From assembly GCA_001567185.1 (NCBI GenBank), contig LNFR01000058.1:1-64000 (forward strand): DNA of 64,000 nt, read 5' to 3'. The notes beneath the pieces were generated by a model. That model saw only the letters and a list, made by a program, of their open reading frames with translations, had not been told where the DNA came from and ran no database searches. Shown here piece by piece: positions 9,424 to 19,736 of the stretch (positions are counted from its first letter, which is position 1; every line of letters begins with the position of its first letter). Source of the stretch: Bacteroidetes bacterium OLB12. GTDB taxonomy: Bacteria; Bacteroidota; Bacteroidia; Cytophagales; Cyclobacteriaceae. The translations under genes were made by a program, and so were the position numbers.

Positions 9424-11049
9424 ATGCGCACGCTGGCTTCGATTCTGTTATTCTTCTCGGTTTTGACTTTATCAGCTCAACAAGTATGGCCTGATGAGCT
9501 CATCATCACTCCTGAAAAAACCAACTATATAAAAACTTCCACCCACAAGGAGGTAATGGAGTTTATTCATGCGATCATTTCAAAATCCGAAAATGCATTC
9601 CTCTTCCCGATGGGCATCAGCAAAGAAGGTAAAGAAATTCCGGTAGTCGTTTTATCAAAAGATAAAATCAAAACTCCTGCCGAAGCAAAAGCATCGGGCA
9701 AACCGGTGATTTACATTCAGGGAAATATTCACGCGGGCGAAGTAGAAGGAAAGGAAGTGTTGATGCTGCTCATGCGCGAAATTCTGTTGGGCAACAAAAA
9801 CTACCTGCTCGAAAACCAAATCCTGCTTTTCGCTCCGATTTATAACACCGATAGTAACGATAAAATGGAAAAGGGCAGGCGGCCTTCACAGGAAGATAGC
9901 CCGCTGGAAGTTGGCCTGCGCGAAACCAGCCAGGGGCTAGATCTGAATCGTGATGGAATGAAGATGGAGGCCATTGAAACCCAATCGTTATTTGCCAACG
10001 TGCTTCTTCCGTGGGATCCGCAGGTATTTGTTGATTTACACACAACCAACGGAACCTGGCATGCCTATTCATTAACATGGGCACCTGGTTATCAAACCAG
10101 CGGTCACCCTGCTCTGTATGAGTATGTGAACAATAACCTGTTGCCTGAAATCACATCAACCATAAAATCAAAATACGATCTGAATTTTGGTCCGTTTGGA
10201 GATTATTATTTACGCGAAGGCTGGCCTCCCAAAAATTTTTATACCTACAACCATCAACCCCGTTACCTGGTTAATCAATTCGGACTGAGAAATCGCATGT
10301 CAATTCTAAGTGAAGCCTTTGCGCACGAGCGGTTCTATCAACGAATTCATTCAACCTATCGGTTTGTTTCAGAAATTCTGGAGTACACCAATACACACGC
10401 GTCCGAAATCATTGAAACAAACAAGCGTGCTGAAACCGAAACCATTACAGAAATACTGGCCGGAGCGGGTAAAACAAAAAAAGGGGTTCGCTTTAAGATG
10501 GTACCACTCAAAAAACTAGATACCTTCCTTACCTACGATTATATCCAAAAACAAAAAGCCGATGGTGCGCTGGAAAACATCCGTACCGGAAAAATCGTGA
10601 ATTATGAAAATGTTACCTACCACGCAAAGTTCGAAGCCACCACGTATGCTACAATCCCCAGTGGCTACATTATTCCAGCCCGGTTTTCAAAAATTGCAGA
10701 AAATCTAAGGCAACATGGAATTAAAGTGGAGACGCTAACCAAGGCGGTAACCCTTACCGGTGAGGTGTTTCAGATCGAGAAGTTCGAAAAAGCAAAACAA
10801 GCGTTTCAGGGCCATGCCATGGCTCAAGCCGAAGGTGAATTTGTAAGTAGCTCTAAACGATTTTCCAAAGGCGACTTCAAAGTAGAAATGAACCAACCAT
10901 TAGCCAATCTGATTTTTTATCTGTTAGAACCTCAATCGGATGATGGATTGCTTACCTGGAATTTTTTCGATGAATTCATAGAAGCGAATAAAGTAGAAAA
11001 CAAACCTGTTGAATTTCCCGTATTTAAGTACGTCAACAAACCCAAATAA
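9424..11049 (+). CDS. Secreted M14 family zinc carboxypeptidase
   Basis: About 541 aa with an N-terminal signal peptide ([20 protein letters not shown]), so it is probably exported. The M14 zinc-binding HxxE is seen in [11 protein letters not shown], and the third ligand lies in [25 protein letters not shown] gives the N-R substrate-binding signature. The family hydrolyses C-terminal residues of peptides; related Bacteroidota proteins are annotated as peptidase M14. I chose the ATG at 9424 because the signal peptide starts there. It lies 2 bp upstream of the AIM24 gene, suggesting an operon. Confidence 0.85.
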   Translation: MRTLASILLFFSVLTLSAQQVWPDELIITPEKTNYIKTSTHKEVMEFIHAIISKSENAFLFPMGISKEGKEIPVVVLSKDKIKTPAEAKASGKPVIYIQGNIHAGEVEGKEVLMLLMREILLGNKNYLLENQILLFAPIYNTDSNDKMEKGRRPSQEDSPLEVGLRETSQGLDLNRDGMKMEAIETQSLFANVLLPWDPQVFVDLHTTNGTWHAYSLTWAPGYQTSGHPALYEYVNNNLLPEITSTIKSKYDLNFGPFGDYYLREGWPPKNFYTYNHQPRYLVNQFGLRNRMSILSEAFAHERFYQRIHSTYRFVSEILEYTNTHASEIIETNKRAETETITEILAGAGKTKKGVRFKMVPLKKLDTFLTYDYIQKQKADGALENIRTGKIVNYENVTYHAKFEATTYATIPSGYIIPARFSKIAENLRQHGIKVETLTKAVTLTGEVFQIEKFEKAKQAFQGHAMAQAEGEFVSSSKRFSKGDFKVEMNQPLANLIFYLLEPQSDDGLLTWNFFDEFIEANKVENKPVEFPVFKYVNKPK

Positions 11050-11051
11050 CC

Positions 11052-11822
11052 ATGGCCACATCACACGTTATCGACTACCAGATAAAAGGTGAAAGTATTC
11101 AGATTGTAGAAGTTGAACTAGACCCCATGGAAACCGTAATTGCCGAAGCAGGTGCCATGTTGTTTATGGAGGATGGTATTCAATTTGATACGAAGATGGG
11201 CGATGGCTCCAATCCCAATCAAAGCATCTTTGATAAACTACTATCTGCCGGCAGCCGGGTGTTAACGGGCGAGTCGTTATTCATGACGCATTTCACCAAC
11301 CGTGGCAACCGCAAAGCAAAAGTTGGCTTTTCTGCACCTTATCCTGGCACCATCATTCCAATTGATTTGGCAGCCAGCCGGAATAACGAACTGATTGTTC
11401 AGAAAGACGGATTTCTCTGTGCAGCGTTCGGAACAAAACTTTCCATTGTATTTAATCGGAAAATTGGTTCGGGGCTTGTTGGGGGCGAAGGATTCATTCT
11501 GCAGAAACTACAGGGCGATGGAAAAGCTTTTGTACATGCAGGCGGAACGGTTATTGAGCGAACATTAAACAACGAAACGCTTCGGGTAGATACCGGCTGC
11601 GTGGTTGCATTTGAATCGCACATTGATTTTGATGTGGAAACTACAGGAAGTTTGAAGTCAATGATCTTTGGTGGAGAAGGTATCTTTTTAGCAACCCTTC
11701 GCGGAACCGGAAAAGTGTGGTTGCAATCAATGCCTATTCGAAAACTGGTACAGGCTTTATCGCCTTATGGCAGAAACTCAAGAAAAGAATCCGGATCAAT
11801 ACTGGGTAATTTTCTGGAGTAA
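11052..11822 (+). CDS. AIM24 / TIGR00266 family protein
   Basis: Protein of 256 aa of the AIM24 family (TIGR00266), recognised by [19 protein letters not shown] near the start, the glycine-rich middle ([20 protein letters not shown]) and the ending [14 protein letters not shown]. It has no signal peptide or membrane segment. The molecular function of bacterial members is not known; the fold is a double-stranded beta-helix-like domain. It directly follows the M14 peptidase gene. Confidence 0.88.
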   Translation: MATSHVIDYQIKGESIQIVEVELDPMETVIAEAGAMLFMEDGIQFDTKMGDGSNPNQSIFDKLLSAGSRVLTGESLFMTHFTNRGNRKAKVGFSAPYPGTIIPIDLAASRNNELIVQKDGFLCAAFGTKLSIVFNRKIGSGLVGGEGFILQKLQGDGKAFVHAGGTVIERTLNNETLRVDTGCVVAFESHIDFDVETTGSLKSMIFGGEGIFLATLRGTGKVWLQSMPIRKLVQALSPYGRNSRKESGSILGNFLE

Positions 11823-11931
11823 CCCTTCCGCAAAACAACCAACACATTAGCGCACATTCGTTGCTTTAGCCAAAAGGTTTACTTGGTTAATTGAAACGAA
11901 TAAAATACTACCTTGTGGGTAAAATCTATTT

Positions 11932-13149
11932 ATGAGTCTGATCAAAATTGGCCTGATCCGTGAAGGAAAAAATCCGCCAGACAAACGAGTACCTTTTACA
12001 CCCCTACAGGCCGAAGAAATAGAACAACGGTTTCCCCAAGTGAAAGTTGTTTGCCAACAGAGCCCGATCCGGTGCTTTGCTGATGCTGAATATGAATCCT
12101 TAGGTATTGCCGTTCAACCCAAACTTGAAGATTGCGACATTCTGATGGGCATTAAAGAGGTACCGGTTGACATGCTGATTCCAAATAAAACGTACTTGTT
12201 CTTCTCTCATACCATCAAGAAGCAACCTTACAACCGAAAATTATTACAAGCTATACTTCAAAAAAACATCCGGTTAATTGACTACGAAGCCCTGAAAGAC
12301 ATACAGGGCAACCGGCTGGTGGCCTTTGGCCGATTTGCCGGAATTGTGGGAGCTTACAATGGGCTTTGGGCCTTTGGAAAAAGATTTAACCTGTTTGAAT
12401 TGCGAAGAGCCTTTGATTGTTTTGATATCAACGACCTGAAACTGGAACTTAGAAAAGTAAAATTGCCTCCTGTTAAGATTGTACTAACCGGAGCCGGACG
12501 TGTGGGCAAAGGAGCGATGGAAACATTGGATACAGCGGGTATTCGCAAGGTTAATGCTATTGATTTTTTAACCAAGACCTATGCAGAACCTGTTTATACC
12601 CAGTTAAGTAGTGCCGACTACCACGAACGTAAAGAAGGCGGTCATTTCAACCGGGATGAATTTCATCGTGAGCCAGAACGTTATCGGTCAACCTTTAACC
12701 GGTTTTTAAAAGTTACCAATATTCTTATGGCCGGAGCTTTCTGGAATCCTAAAGCGCCAGTTCTCTTTACAAAACAGGAAATGCTTGCTCCCGATTTCAA
12801 CATTAAAATTATTGCTGACATCACATGCGATATTAATGGCTCCATTCCAAGTACCATCCGGCCGAGTTCAATCGCTGATCCTTTATACGATTACGACCCG
12901 CATTCCAATTCCGACTCGCCCGCGTTCCGCCATAAGGATTTTGTAACCGTAATGGCCGTTGATAATCTTCCCTGCGAACTACCCCGTAGCGCATCTGAAG
13001 AATTTGGCCGCGACCTGATCGATCGGATATTAAAACCCCTTTTGTTTGAAGATCCCGAAGGAATAATTAGACGTGGTACTATTGCTGAGAATGGAAAACT
13101 GACGAAAGAATTTTCCTATTTACAGGACTATGTGAACTTACAGGTTTAG
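11932..13149 (+). CDS. Alanine dehydrogenase/PNT-like, saccharopine dehydrogenase-type NAD(P)-dependent oxidoreductase
   Basis: Cytoplasmic protein of 405 aa. The N-terminus (KIGLIREGKNPPDKRVPFTP) is the AlaDH_PNT_N domain. The middle contains VKIVLTGAGRVGKGAMETL, a Rossmann motif of the GxGxxG type (GAGRVG) near residue 188. IIADITCDINGSIPST is typical of the NAD-dependent saccharopine dehydrogenase / AlaDH group found in Bacteroidota. The substrate is not established from sequence. It forms a pair with the DUF4286 gene 6 bp downstream. Confidence 0.8.
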   Translation: MSLIKIGLIREGKNPPDKRVPFTPLQAEEIEQRFPQVKVVCQQSPIRCFADAEYESLGIAVQPKLEDCDILMGIKEVPVDMLIPNKTYLFFSHTIKKQPYNRKLLQAILQKNIRLIDYEALKDIQGNRLVAFGRFAGIVGAYNGLWAFGKRFNLFELRRAFDCFDINDLKLELRKVKLPPVKIVLTGAGRVGKGAMETLDTAGIRKVNAIDFLTKTYAEPVYTQLSSADYHERKEGGHFNRDEFHREPERYRSTFNRFLKVTNILMAGAFWNPKAPVLFTKQEMLAPDFNIKIIADITCDINGSIPSTIRPSSIADPLYDYDPHSNSDSPAFRHKDFVTVMAVDNLPCELPRSASEEFGRDLIDRILKPLLFEDPEGIIRRGTIAENGKLTKEFSYLQDYVNLQV

Positions 13150-13155
13150 ATTGTT

Positions 13156-13458
13156 ATGCTGTTATATAATGTAACCTTTGGTGTTGATAAGCAAATTGAG
13201 CAAGAGTGGTTGCTGTGGATGCGCGAAAATTACATTCCGGCCATGATGAACACCGGAACGTTTATCAGCTATAAAATGTACAAAGTACTTACCCATGAGG
13301 AGGAGGCCAGTGTTTCTTATAGTGTTCAATGCTTTGCCCCTTCTATTGAACACGTTTTGCAATACCTTAATGAATTTGCTCCTAAACTGGTAGAGGCACA
13401 CCGAATCAGATTTAAAGATCAGCACGTAGCATTTAATACCTTACTGGAAGAAGTTTAG
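13156..13458 (+). CDS. DUF4286 family protein
   Basis: Small 100-aa cytoplasmic protein starting LLYNVTFGVDKQIEQEWLLWM, matching the Bacteroidota family DUF4286 (dimeric ferredoxin-like fold in related proteins; no known role). It follows the AlaDH-like gene in the same operon. Its stop overlaps the stop of the convergent GNAT gene (TTAG). Confidence 0.85.
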   Translation: MLLYNVTFGVDKQIEQEWLLWMRENYIPAMMNTGTFISYKMYKVLTHEEEASVSYSVQCFAPSIEHVLQYLNEFAPKLVEAHRIRFKDQHVAFNTLLEEV

Positions 13459-13928
13459 TTTTTGTTGAGCAATTGTCTGATTTGTGCTGCTTCCAGGTGG
13501 CAATTAACCCACTCATTGTCTAATCGCGATCCATACGATTTGTAAAACGCGATTGCCGGTTCATTCCAATCAAGCACCTGCCACATCATGCCCGTACAAT
13601 TATCATCAAGTGCCTGCTTCATGGTGGCATCAAACAAGGCTTTTCCCAATCCCTTCCCCCGCTTCTTCTCCGTTACAATTATATCCTCCAGGTAGAGTCG
13701 CTTTCCTTTCCAGGTGGAGTAGCGGTAGTAGTACAAAGAAAGACCTTGAATTCCGGTTTCATCTTCAGCCACAAAAAATCCGAACAAAGGTCTCTCTCCA
13801 AATCCATCCCGTTCCATTTGCGCAATGCTGTTTGTTACTTCTTGCGAAGCCCGTTCAAAAATTGCCAGCTCCATAACCAGTTCAAATACCCGGGGTATAT
13901 CCTTTTGTTCTCCTTTTCTGATGATCAT
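13455..13928 (-). CDS. GNAT family N-acetyltransferase
   Basis: 157-aa acetyltransferase. Acetyl-CoA-binding motif A is clear: LEDIIVTEKKRGKGLGKALF (Q/RxxGxG/A as RGKGLG). The C-terminal part WQVLDWNEPAIAFYKSYG resembles the diamine acetyltransferase-like (SSAT-like) branch, but the substrate cannot be assigned. It lies at the 3' side of the gld cluster on the same strand, separated from it by a strong hairpin, so it is probably a separate unit. Confidence 0.88.
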   Translation of the reverse strand: MIIRKGEQKDIPRVFELVMELAIFERASQEVTNSIAQMERDGFGERPLFGFFVAEDETGIQGLSLYYYRYSTWKGKRLYLEDIIVTEKKRGKGLGKALFDATMKQALDDNCTGMMWQVLDWNEPAIAFYKSYGSRLDNEWVNCHLEAAQIRQLLNKN

Positions 13929-13941
13929 ATTACTGAAATAA

Positions 13942-13965
13942 AAAAGGGCCTATTCAGGCCCTTTT
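13942..13965 (-). terminator. Hairpin terminator at the end of the gld cluster
   Basis: AAAAGGGCCT (13942-13951) pairs with AGGCCCTTTT (13956-13965) over a 4-nt loop, flanked by A- and T-rich tracts on both sides. It lies just downstream of gldN on the minus strand. Confidence 0.8.
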
Positions 13966-13982
13966 CATTTTTAAGATTTCGA

Positions 13983-14879
13983 TTAGTATTCCCAAAGGTT
14001 ATGTTCCTTCTCCATTAGCTTCATCTCCTCTTCCCAGCGGGCAAATACTGACTCTCCATAACTTCTTCCGTTGCGCTCGTATATCTGTTGTATCGTGCGA
14101 TCATCCGGGTTCTCTACTTTATCGATAATGCCATGGAATAATCGCAATTTAAAGGCATCGGTAAAGGTTCTGTTCTCAGCCGGGTTGTATCGGTTTCTCC
14201 ACAGAATCTTTTCACGTTCCTTATAGTCTTTACTGTGCGCGGTCTTTTCAACTGCATTAAAGAAATCTCTGTAGTTTATGAATGCAATTGGATTTATCGT
14301 TGTTTCACCCGAACGCTGCGCCAGCAATCCGATGGATACAATGTCATAATATAAACGCGAACGTCTCTTATCAAAAATTACATCTTCAATAATCTGAATA
14401 GCAACAATATTGTCTTTGGTAAAATATTCAGTTTGTGAAGCAGCTAATTCCCACCATTGATTATCGGTTGGCAAATTACCTCTATTGTCATTGCGGGTCG
14501 ATTGATAGTTCTTACCTCTATAACTTGCGGTCTCGTTAGAGAAATAGGACTTATTCGGGTCGTAAGCAGGCTCAGCTACCGCCTGGTTACTTACCAGGAT
14601 TTCTTCTGCAGGCCGAACATTCTTCAGTGAGTCATCATATGCTACAATAGTACCTGCCTGAATACTCTTAATCAAAAAATTGGTTAAGTCAGACTGGGCT
14701 GATTTGAAGCCGGCATTTTGCTTTTCGCCAAGATCAACTGTTCTCCAAACCCTGAACCGGTAAAGCTGTTCGTAGTAAGGAATTTTCTCGGTTGAGTTCG
14801 GATTATAGATTGTATCCGGTTGAGCATACACTGCACCCGCCAAGCCAAAAGACAGAATTGCTATTTTTACAAGTTTCAT
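13983..14879 (-). CDS. gldN: Gliding motility / T9SS protein GldN (PorN)
   Basis: Periplasmic 298-aa component of the type IX secretion system; with GldK it forms the periplasmic ring complex beneath the outer membrane. A signal peptide (MKLVKIAILSFGLAGAVYAQ) is present. Recognisable family sequence includes VWRTVDLGEKQNAGF, near the start, and IIEDVIFDKRRSRLYYDIVSIGLLAQ, here split as FDKRRSRLYYDIVS. It is the last of the four genes gldK-L-M-N, 12 bp after gldM, followed by a terminator. Confidence 0.93.
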   Translation of the reverse strand: MKLVKIAILSFGLAGAVYAQPDTIYNPNSTEKIPYYEQLYRFRVWRTVDLGEKQNAGFKSAQSDLTNFLIKSIQAGTIVAYDDSLKNVRPAEEILVSNQAVAEPAYDPNKSYFSNETASYRGKNYQSTRNDNRGNLPTDNQWWELAASQTEYFTKDNIVAIQIIEDVIFDKRRSRLYYDIVSIGLLAQRSGETTINPIAFINYRDFFNAVEKTAHSKDYKEREKILWRNRYNPAENRTFTDAFKLRLFHGIIDKVENPDDRTIQQIYERNGRSYGESVFARWEEEMKLMEKEHNLWEY

Positions 14880-14890
14880 TTCTTCAGTTA

Positions 14891-16468
14891 TTATTTACCC
14901 ATCACGTAAACACCTTCTAACTTGGCGTTTACTGGTTTCTGGTCATTGTCATTAGGATCCCAGGTTGAACGTACCACCTGCACATTGTAAATCGAGAAAC
15001 TATCTCCTGGCCGAAGTCCATATTTGGATAATTCGATTGTACCCGATGTTAAGGTAATAGGAGTTTTTCCTGTTATCTGCAAAGTCATTTGTGTAACGCG
15101 GTAACCAGCATCTTTCGCATTCTGACGCTTAAAAGTTTCGTCAGAAATATCAGGCACGAAACGAACAATGGAGGTTCCGGGAGGAATGCCACTCTTTACG
15201 TTATACTCGCCATTACCAACCATCAGCTTAGCAACCGGCATTGGTACTGCCTTAGCCTTGAATGGCTTTACTTCTATTTGTGTTCCGTTTACCAACACCC
15301 TTACATCCATTTGCGGGCGCGTGGGAATTAATACAAACTTGCCAGAACCCTGAGGAATGATTTTACCCTGATCGGCTGGAGCTGTTAAAGAAATTCCTGA
15401 CGACTCAGTAAGCCCTTGCACACTAACCGACATTTCGTTACCACAATCTAAGTAGAGGGTACTTGCGCTTTCTGATTCAAATTTGGCTACTGGCCGGGCT
15501 ACTTTATAACGAATTGTTTCCTCATAGGGCTTACCCTTAATGTTGATCTTAACCTTATAAGAAGCTTCGGCTATACCATTCTTGTCGTAGGTACCTCCAC
15601 TAGTTCTGAATTTGATTTTACCCATCTTAATACCCGTTAAAGCATCCTTTTCTACCTTTACCGGTGTTCCGTTGTAGAACATCTCAGACTCTGCATCTGT
15701 TGCTCCTGCAATAAAAAGATCAGCTGTATATTCCTGACCGGCCACCAGCGTATTGGTCTCGGCCCGTACCATTGGAACTACTTTATCAAACTTAACTTGT
15801 ACACCCTCTGCAACTGCATTTAAAGTATCCAGCGCAGTTACTTCATATTCCAGAATTTCAGTTTGCATCTGACTCAGGGTTGCAATAGCACCCATGGTAG
15901 GGGTTTGCTCAAACTGAAACTGAAGGAAGTTTTTACTTAGCTGGTTGGTGTTTTGTTTAAATTGGTCGTAGTCTTTTGCTGTGCGTGTCAGCTTTGGAAA
16001 TGGAGTCTTTAACCCCATAATCTTGTTCAACTCGGCCACGTGCTCGTTAAGTTTCTTTTCATAGCCCTGTCCCACTTCTGGTTTTTGACTATCCAACATG
16101 AGTTCTTCTGCACGATGGGTGTTCGTAACCAGGGCTTCACCTTCAATAGCTTTGCCATCTGGTTCCGTTCTCATTTTGTTCTTAACTTCATCAATGTATG
16201 CAATGGTTGCCTTTGTCAACTCACGTACTTTTTTAGCTTTTTCTTTTGCCTCTAATACACCTGGATCCTGACTGGTTGAGTTAAGGATACCAGCCAGTTT
16301 ATTTTCATTTTTATTTTGGCCCTCAGCGATTAGCTTAAGAAGGGTATCATCAATTATGGCGAATTTTTCGAGAACGGAATTACTTACGTTAAGAGCCAAC
16401 AATGCTGTTAGCACCATGTACATCATACCGATCATCTTTTGCCTGGGTGTTTCTTTGCCACCTGCCAT
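14891..16468 (-). CDS. gldM: Gliding motility / T9SS motor protein GldM (PorM)
   Basis: 525-aa inner-membrane protein with one N-terminal transmembrane helix (MIGMMYMVLTALLALNVSNS) and a large periplasmic part. With GldL it forms the proton-driven rotary motor that powers type IX secretion and gliding. The N-terminal helix followed by a helical region and then several Ig-like domains (DQGKIIPQGSGKFVLIPTRP and others) matches the GldM architecture. The length is normal. It sits between gldL and gldN. Confidence 0.95.
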   Translation of the reverse strand: MAGGKETPRQKMIGMMYMVLTALLALNVSNSVLEKFAIIDDTLLKLIAEGQNKNENKLAGILNSTSQDPGVLEAKEKAKKVRELTKATIAYIDEVKNKMRTEPDGKAIEGEALVTNTHRAEELMLDSQKPEVGQGYEKKLNEHVAELNKIMGLKTPFPKLTRTAKDYDQFKQNTNQLSKNFLQFQFEQTPTMGAIATLSQMQTEILEYEVTALDTLNAVAEGVQVKFDKVVPMVRAETNTLVAGQEYTADLFIAGATDAESEMFYNGTPVKVEKDALTGIKMGKIKFRTSGGTYDKNGIAEASYKVKINIKGKPYEETIRYKVARPVAKFESESASTLYLDCGNEMSVSVQGLTESSGISLTAPADQGKIIPQGSGKFVLIPTRPQMDVRVLVNGTQIEVKPFKAKAVPMPVAKLMVGNGEYNVKSGIPPGTSIVRFVPDISDETFKRQNAKDAGYRVTQMTLQITGKTPITLTSGTIELSKYGLRPGDSFSIYNVQVVRSTWDPNDNDQKPVNAKLEGVYVMGK

Positions 16469-16522
16469 GGTTTTCTTTTTTTATTGTTTAAAACTTGTGA
16501 ACCAATAGGAACCGCTTCAAGG

Positions 16523-17347
16523 TTACTTAGAACCACCTTTCATGGCAGTTAACATGCCTCCGTAAACATTATTTAATGCTGTAATGTTATTGGTAAGGCT
16601 TCCCAACTCGGAAGTAAACTTGGTCGTATTTTCACCCACTTTAGAAAGACCTTGCATAGCACCGGTAAGGCTTTCGTAAAACTTGTTCATGTTCTTCACG
16701 TGCGAATCGGCATCTTTCAATTCCATTTCATAAACCGCATTCAACGACTGAAGGTTTTTGGTTACAGCCTGCATTTGCTTATGATACTCATTCGTGTCTT
16801 TTGATGCATCGGCCATCGATTTAACTGCGGTCATTGCGGTGCCGTAAGCCTTGTTCATTTCTGTTAAAGCCGAAGCAGCCGATTGCACGTTTTTAGCATA
16901 CTCGTTAGTGGCCACAGCAGCATTCGATAAGTTGCTCATTTGTGAGGCTGATGTTGCCAGGTTGTTTAATCCTTTTCCAAGGTTATCCAACAGGTTCTGA
17001 TCAACTTTTGCTGTTTTCAACATCTCATCTATTTTCAAAAGCGGAGAATCACCAGCTGGCCGATTGCTGATTTTTGTAGCCGTGGGATTTAGCGGGCCTT
17101 CATATTCTTCTGAAAGTTCCGGATACACTTTTGACCAATCTGGTTCTTCGTGTTTCGGTTCGAATGCACTTAAAAAGAAAATGATAGCCTCAATACCCAA
17201 ACCCGCAATAAGCATCAAGCTTGCGCCCTCCATGTGCTCAATTTTAAACAATGCACCTATAATTACTACTGCTGCTCCAATACCATATACTTTGGGCATG
17301 ATAGTAGTGTAGAGTAAATTAACAAATCCGCCTTTTTTCTTTGCCAT
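16523..17347 (-). CDS. gldL: Gliding motility / T9SS motor protein GldL (PorL)
   Basis: 274-aa inner-membrane protein with two N-terminal transmembrane helices (VYGIGAAVVIIGALFKI and LMLIAGLGIEAIIFFLSAF), each ending in charged residues typical of the GldL stator, and a long helical cytoplasmic tail. Glu in IEAIIFF lies where the proton-pathway glutamate of GldL is expected. It is 60 bp downstream of gldK and 54 bp upstream of gldM. Confidence 0.95.
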   Translation of the reverse strand: MAKKKGGFVNLLYTTIMPKVYGIGAAVVIIGALFKIEHMEGASLMLIAGLGIEAIIFFLSAFEPKHEEPDWSKVYPELSEEYEGPLNPTATKISNRPAGDSPLLKIDEMLKTAKVDQNLLDNLGKGLNNLATSASQMSNLSNAAVATNEYAKNVQSAASALTEMNKAYGTAMTAVKSMADASKDTNEYHKQMQAVTKNLQSLNAVYEMELKDADSHVKNMNKFYESLTGAMQGLSKVGENTTKFTSELGSLTNNITALNNVYGGMLTAMKGGSK

Positions 17348-17407
17348 GGGTCTGTGAGATTTAAGTTTTGTCCGTTTTTTTAAATTAAATATAACCAGAG
17401 ATTTTAA

Positions 17408-18529
17408 TTATTGAAATTCAGTTCCCGATGAACGTCCTAAATTGGTCATAGCACAACGAAATCCAATATAAGCACGGGTTGAATCCTTATACTCATAGGT
17501 TCTGGTTCCTGTTTCCAGATAATATGCCACATCTTTCCACGACCCTCCACGAACTACTTTGCGGGCATTATAATTTTGTCTTGAGTTTCCTTCACGATCA
17601 TATGCATTCTTGTCAATCATTTGTGGGTTCAAATCCCACACGGTGGGTACCGAGGCAGGGTTAAAATCATCCAGGCACCATTCCGAAACATTACCAGCCA
17701 TATCAACCAAACCATAGTCATTCGGGAAATACACACCTACGGGCGCTGTATATGCAAAGCCATCATCATAAAAATTACCACGACCTGGTTTGAAATTGGC
17801 CAGCATACAACCTTTAGAGTTACGGATGTATGGATTACCCCAAGGATACTTGGCCATATCCCGACCTCCGCGGGCCGCATATTCCCACTCAGCTTCTGAA
17901 GGAAGACGGAATGCGGGCATCGGGGGCTGGCCTCCGTTAACCTGGCGCCACTCATTTAAGAAAGCAGACCTCCACTTACCAAAGAAGATGGCCGCTTCCC
18001 AGCTTACCCCTACTACAGGATAATCCATGTAACCAGGGTGTTGCCAGTAATAATCTACCAATGGATCGCCCATATGGTGCGAAAAATCTTTCATCCATAC
18101 CGTGGTGTCCGGGTAATATTTTTCCATGAACTCCTGCTGACCAATCTGGTCGAAGTTTGTTAATCCTTCTGCACCGTTAGGGTCAAGGAAAAAGGTTGTA
18201 AACTGCAGGTATTCATCGTTTGTGATTTCGGTCTCGTCCATAAACAAGGGTCCGATTGTTATCTGCTTGTTGAAGTTGATTTGGGTGGAGGCAGGATCTT
18301 CATCGGCTTGCCCCATGTGGAATGTACCGGCTGGAATGGGTACCATACCATAAGGTATTACCATCGACCAGGCTTCTCTACGCTCAAGTGTGGATTGGCC
18401 CACTACTTCGCCTCGGGCGTCACCGCCTTTGTTGCCGCCAATACCCAGCAACCCGCAACCACCCACAAGGGTGCCCGCTCCCAGAATTAAAGCATAGTAC
18501 AGAACCTTAGGAGATACTCTCTTCTTCAT
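17408..18529 (-). CDS. gldK: Gliding motility / T9SS lipoprotein GldK (PorK)
   Basis: Lipoprotein of about 373 aa with the lipobox in LGAGTLVGGCGLL. The body is a formylglycine-generating-enzyme (SUMF1)-like domain: PIPAGTFHMGQADED, FRLPSEAEWEYAARGG, MAGNVSEWCLDDF and VVRGGSWKD. GldK lacks enzyme function and forms the outer-membrane-linked ring with GldN. I chose ATG 18529 (MKKRVSP) because the signal peptide begins there. First gene of the gldKLMN set; 99 bp downstream of the PorP-like gene's end. Confidence 0.94.
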   Translation of the reverse strand: MKKRVSPKVLYYALILGAGTLVGGCGLLGIGGNKGGDARGEVVGQSTLERREAWSMVIPYGMVPIPAGTFHMGQADEDPASTQINFNKQITIGPLFMDETEITNDEYLQFTTFFLDPNGAEGLTNFDQIGQQEFMEKYYPDTTVWMKDFSHHMGDPLVDYYWQHPGYMDYPVVGVSWEAAIFFGKWRSAFLNEWRQVNGGQPPMPAFRLPSEAEWEYAARGGRDMAKYPWGNPYIRNSKGCMLANFKPGRGNFYDDGFAYTAPVGVYFPNDYGLVDMAGNVSEWCLDDFNPASVPTVWDLNPQMIDKNAYDREGNSRQNYNARKVVRGGSWKDVAYYLETGTRTYEYKDSTRAYIGFRCAMTNLGRSSGTEFQ

Positions 18530-18670
18530 ACATTTTTTGTTATTTCCAGTCTTTCGGTTTAGTAAACTCAACGATACAGACCCGAAAGTTATTCTTTTTC
18601 GCCTTTTTTTTTAAATAACCCAGATACCAAATTCAATAAATTCTATAAAAAACCAAAATATTAGTTGTAC

Positions 18671-19621
18671 TTAATGTCTGTAACGGGGGGTGCGAACTAT
18701 TTTTTTACCGATTGTTGGATTCACCGGCAATTCGTAAGTAAGCAATATTTCGTGCGACAAAGGCTGTTTAGCTTCCCTGTCTTTAACAATCACGTCCATG
18801 CCATACCCCACCCGCAAAGCCCTGTCTTTTAATATACTGTAGCCTAGCATAACAATAGCCGCCTCCGACTGTCTGAACGACAAACCGCCCCACATCTTGT
18901 CTTTGTAGTAGGCTAATCCACCTACATCGAAGCTGGTTTTTGTAAAATCAGACTTAATAAGGGTTGAAAATTGCAGGCGCAAATCAAAATTAACCTGATA
19001 ATAATAGCCTCCGGTAATGTACATATGGGGCTGTAAGGCACTCCGTTGACTCACCCCGAAATCAAAAGTGGAGTTAATCAGGTGGTTAAAACTAACCCCC
19101 ACATAATATTTTTCGCGCTGCATGAACAAACCGGCTGCAAGATCCGGGCGAACCTGTGATGTTTTGCCAACCTGATCTTTCAGAAGGGGATCGTTCGGGT
19201 CGATATAGCGATACATATCAAAGTCCAGTGTTTGCGAATACATACCGGCCTTTAAGCCAAAACTTAGTTTTGTGTCTTTTAAAGCAAGGTGATACGCATA
19301 GGATACCTGGGCCTCCAGATTATTCAAAGCCCCTAAGCGGTCGTTCACTATATAAGCCCCTATACCACTCCTTATCTTATTGAGGGGTGAAGTCATGGAT
19401 ATAACCTGAGAGGTTGGGGCACCGCCATCTCCAAACGAAGGCTCATATCCTGCCCATTGGCTGCGATGGATCGCTGTAAATTTTGTAACGCCTTCCGCAC
19501 CGGCAAACCCAGGATTATAATACATGGTATTAAACATGTAGTGTGTAAACTGTGGGTCTTGCTGGCCCAGGCAGACATTAAAAATGGTTGCCAGTAGAAG
19601 TAAAAAATAAACTCTCTTCAC
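18671..19621 (-). CDS. PorP/SprF family type IX secretion outer-membrane protein
   Basis: 316 aa with a signal peptide (MKRVYFLLLLATIFNVCLGQ). It opens with QDPQFTHYMFNTMYYNPGFAG, the hallmark of the PorP/SprF family, and continues as alternating strands of a predicted beta-barrel. Family members help deliver or anchor T9SS substrates; the copy located immediately upstream of gldK usually corresponds to PorP. The gene order porP-gldK-gldL-gldM-gldN supports that role. Confidence 0.93.
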   Translation of the reverse strand: MKRVYFLLLLATIFNVCLGQQDPQFTHYMFNTMYYNPGFAGAEGVTKFTAIHRSQWAGYEPSFGDGGAPTSQVISMTSPLNKIRSGIGAYIVNDRLGALNNLEAQVSYAYHLALKDTKLSFGLKAGMYSQTLDFDMYRYIDPNDPLLKDQVGKTSQVRPDLAAGLFMQREKYYVGVSFNHLINSTFDFGVSQRSALQPHMYITGGYYYQVNFDLRLQFSTLIKSDFTKTSFDVGGLAYYKDKMWGGLSFRQSEAAIVMLGYSILKDRALRVGYGMDVIVKDREAKQPLSHEILLTYELPVNPTIGKKIVRTPRYRH

Positions 19622-19736
19622 AGGTTCTTATTGGAACAGGTCTTAAAGATAAGCCAATTCTTGTCACACTTTCAAAATCAATGTAATTAAAGTGTAATAA
19701 AATCAGAGTATAGGTAAAAACGTAAGTCTTAGCCAG

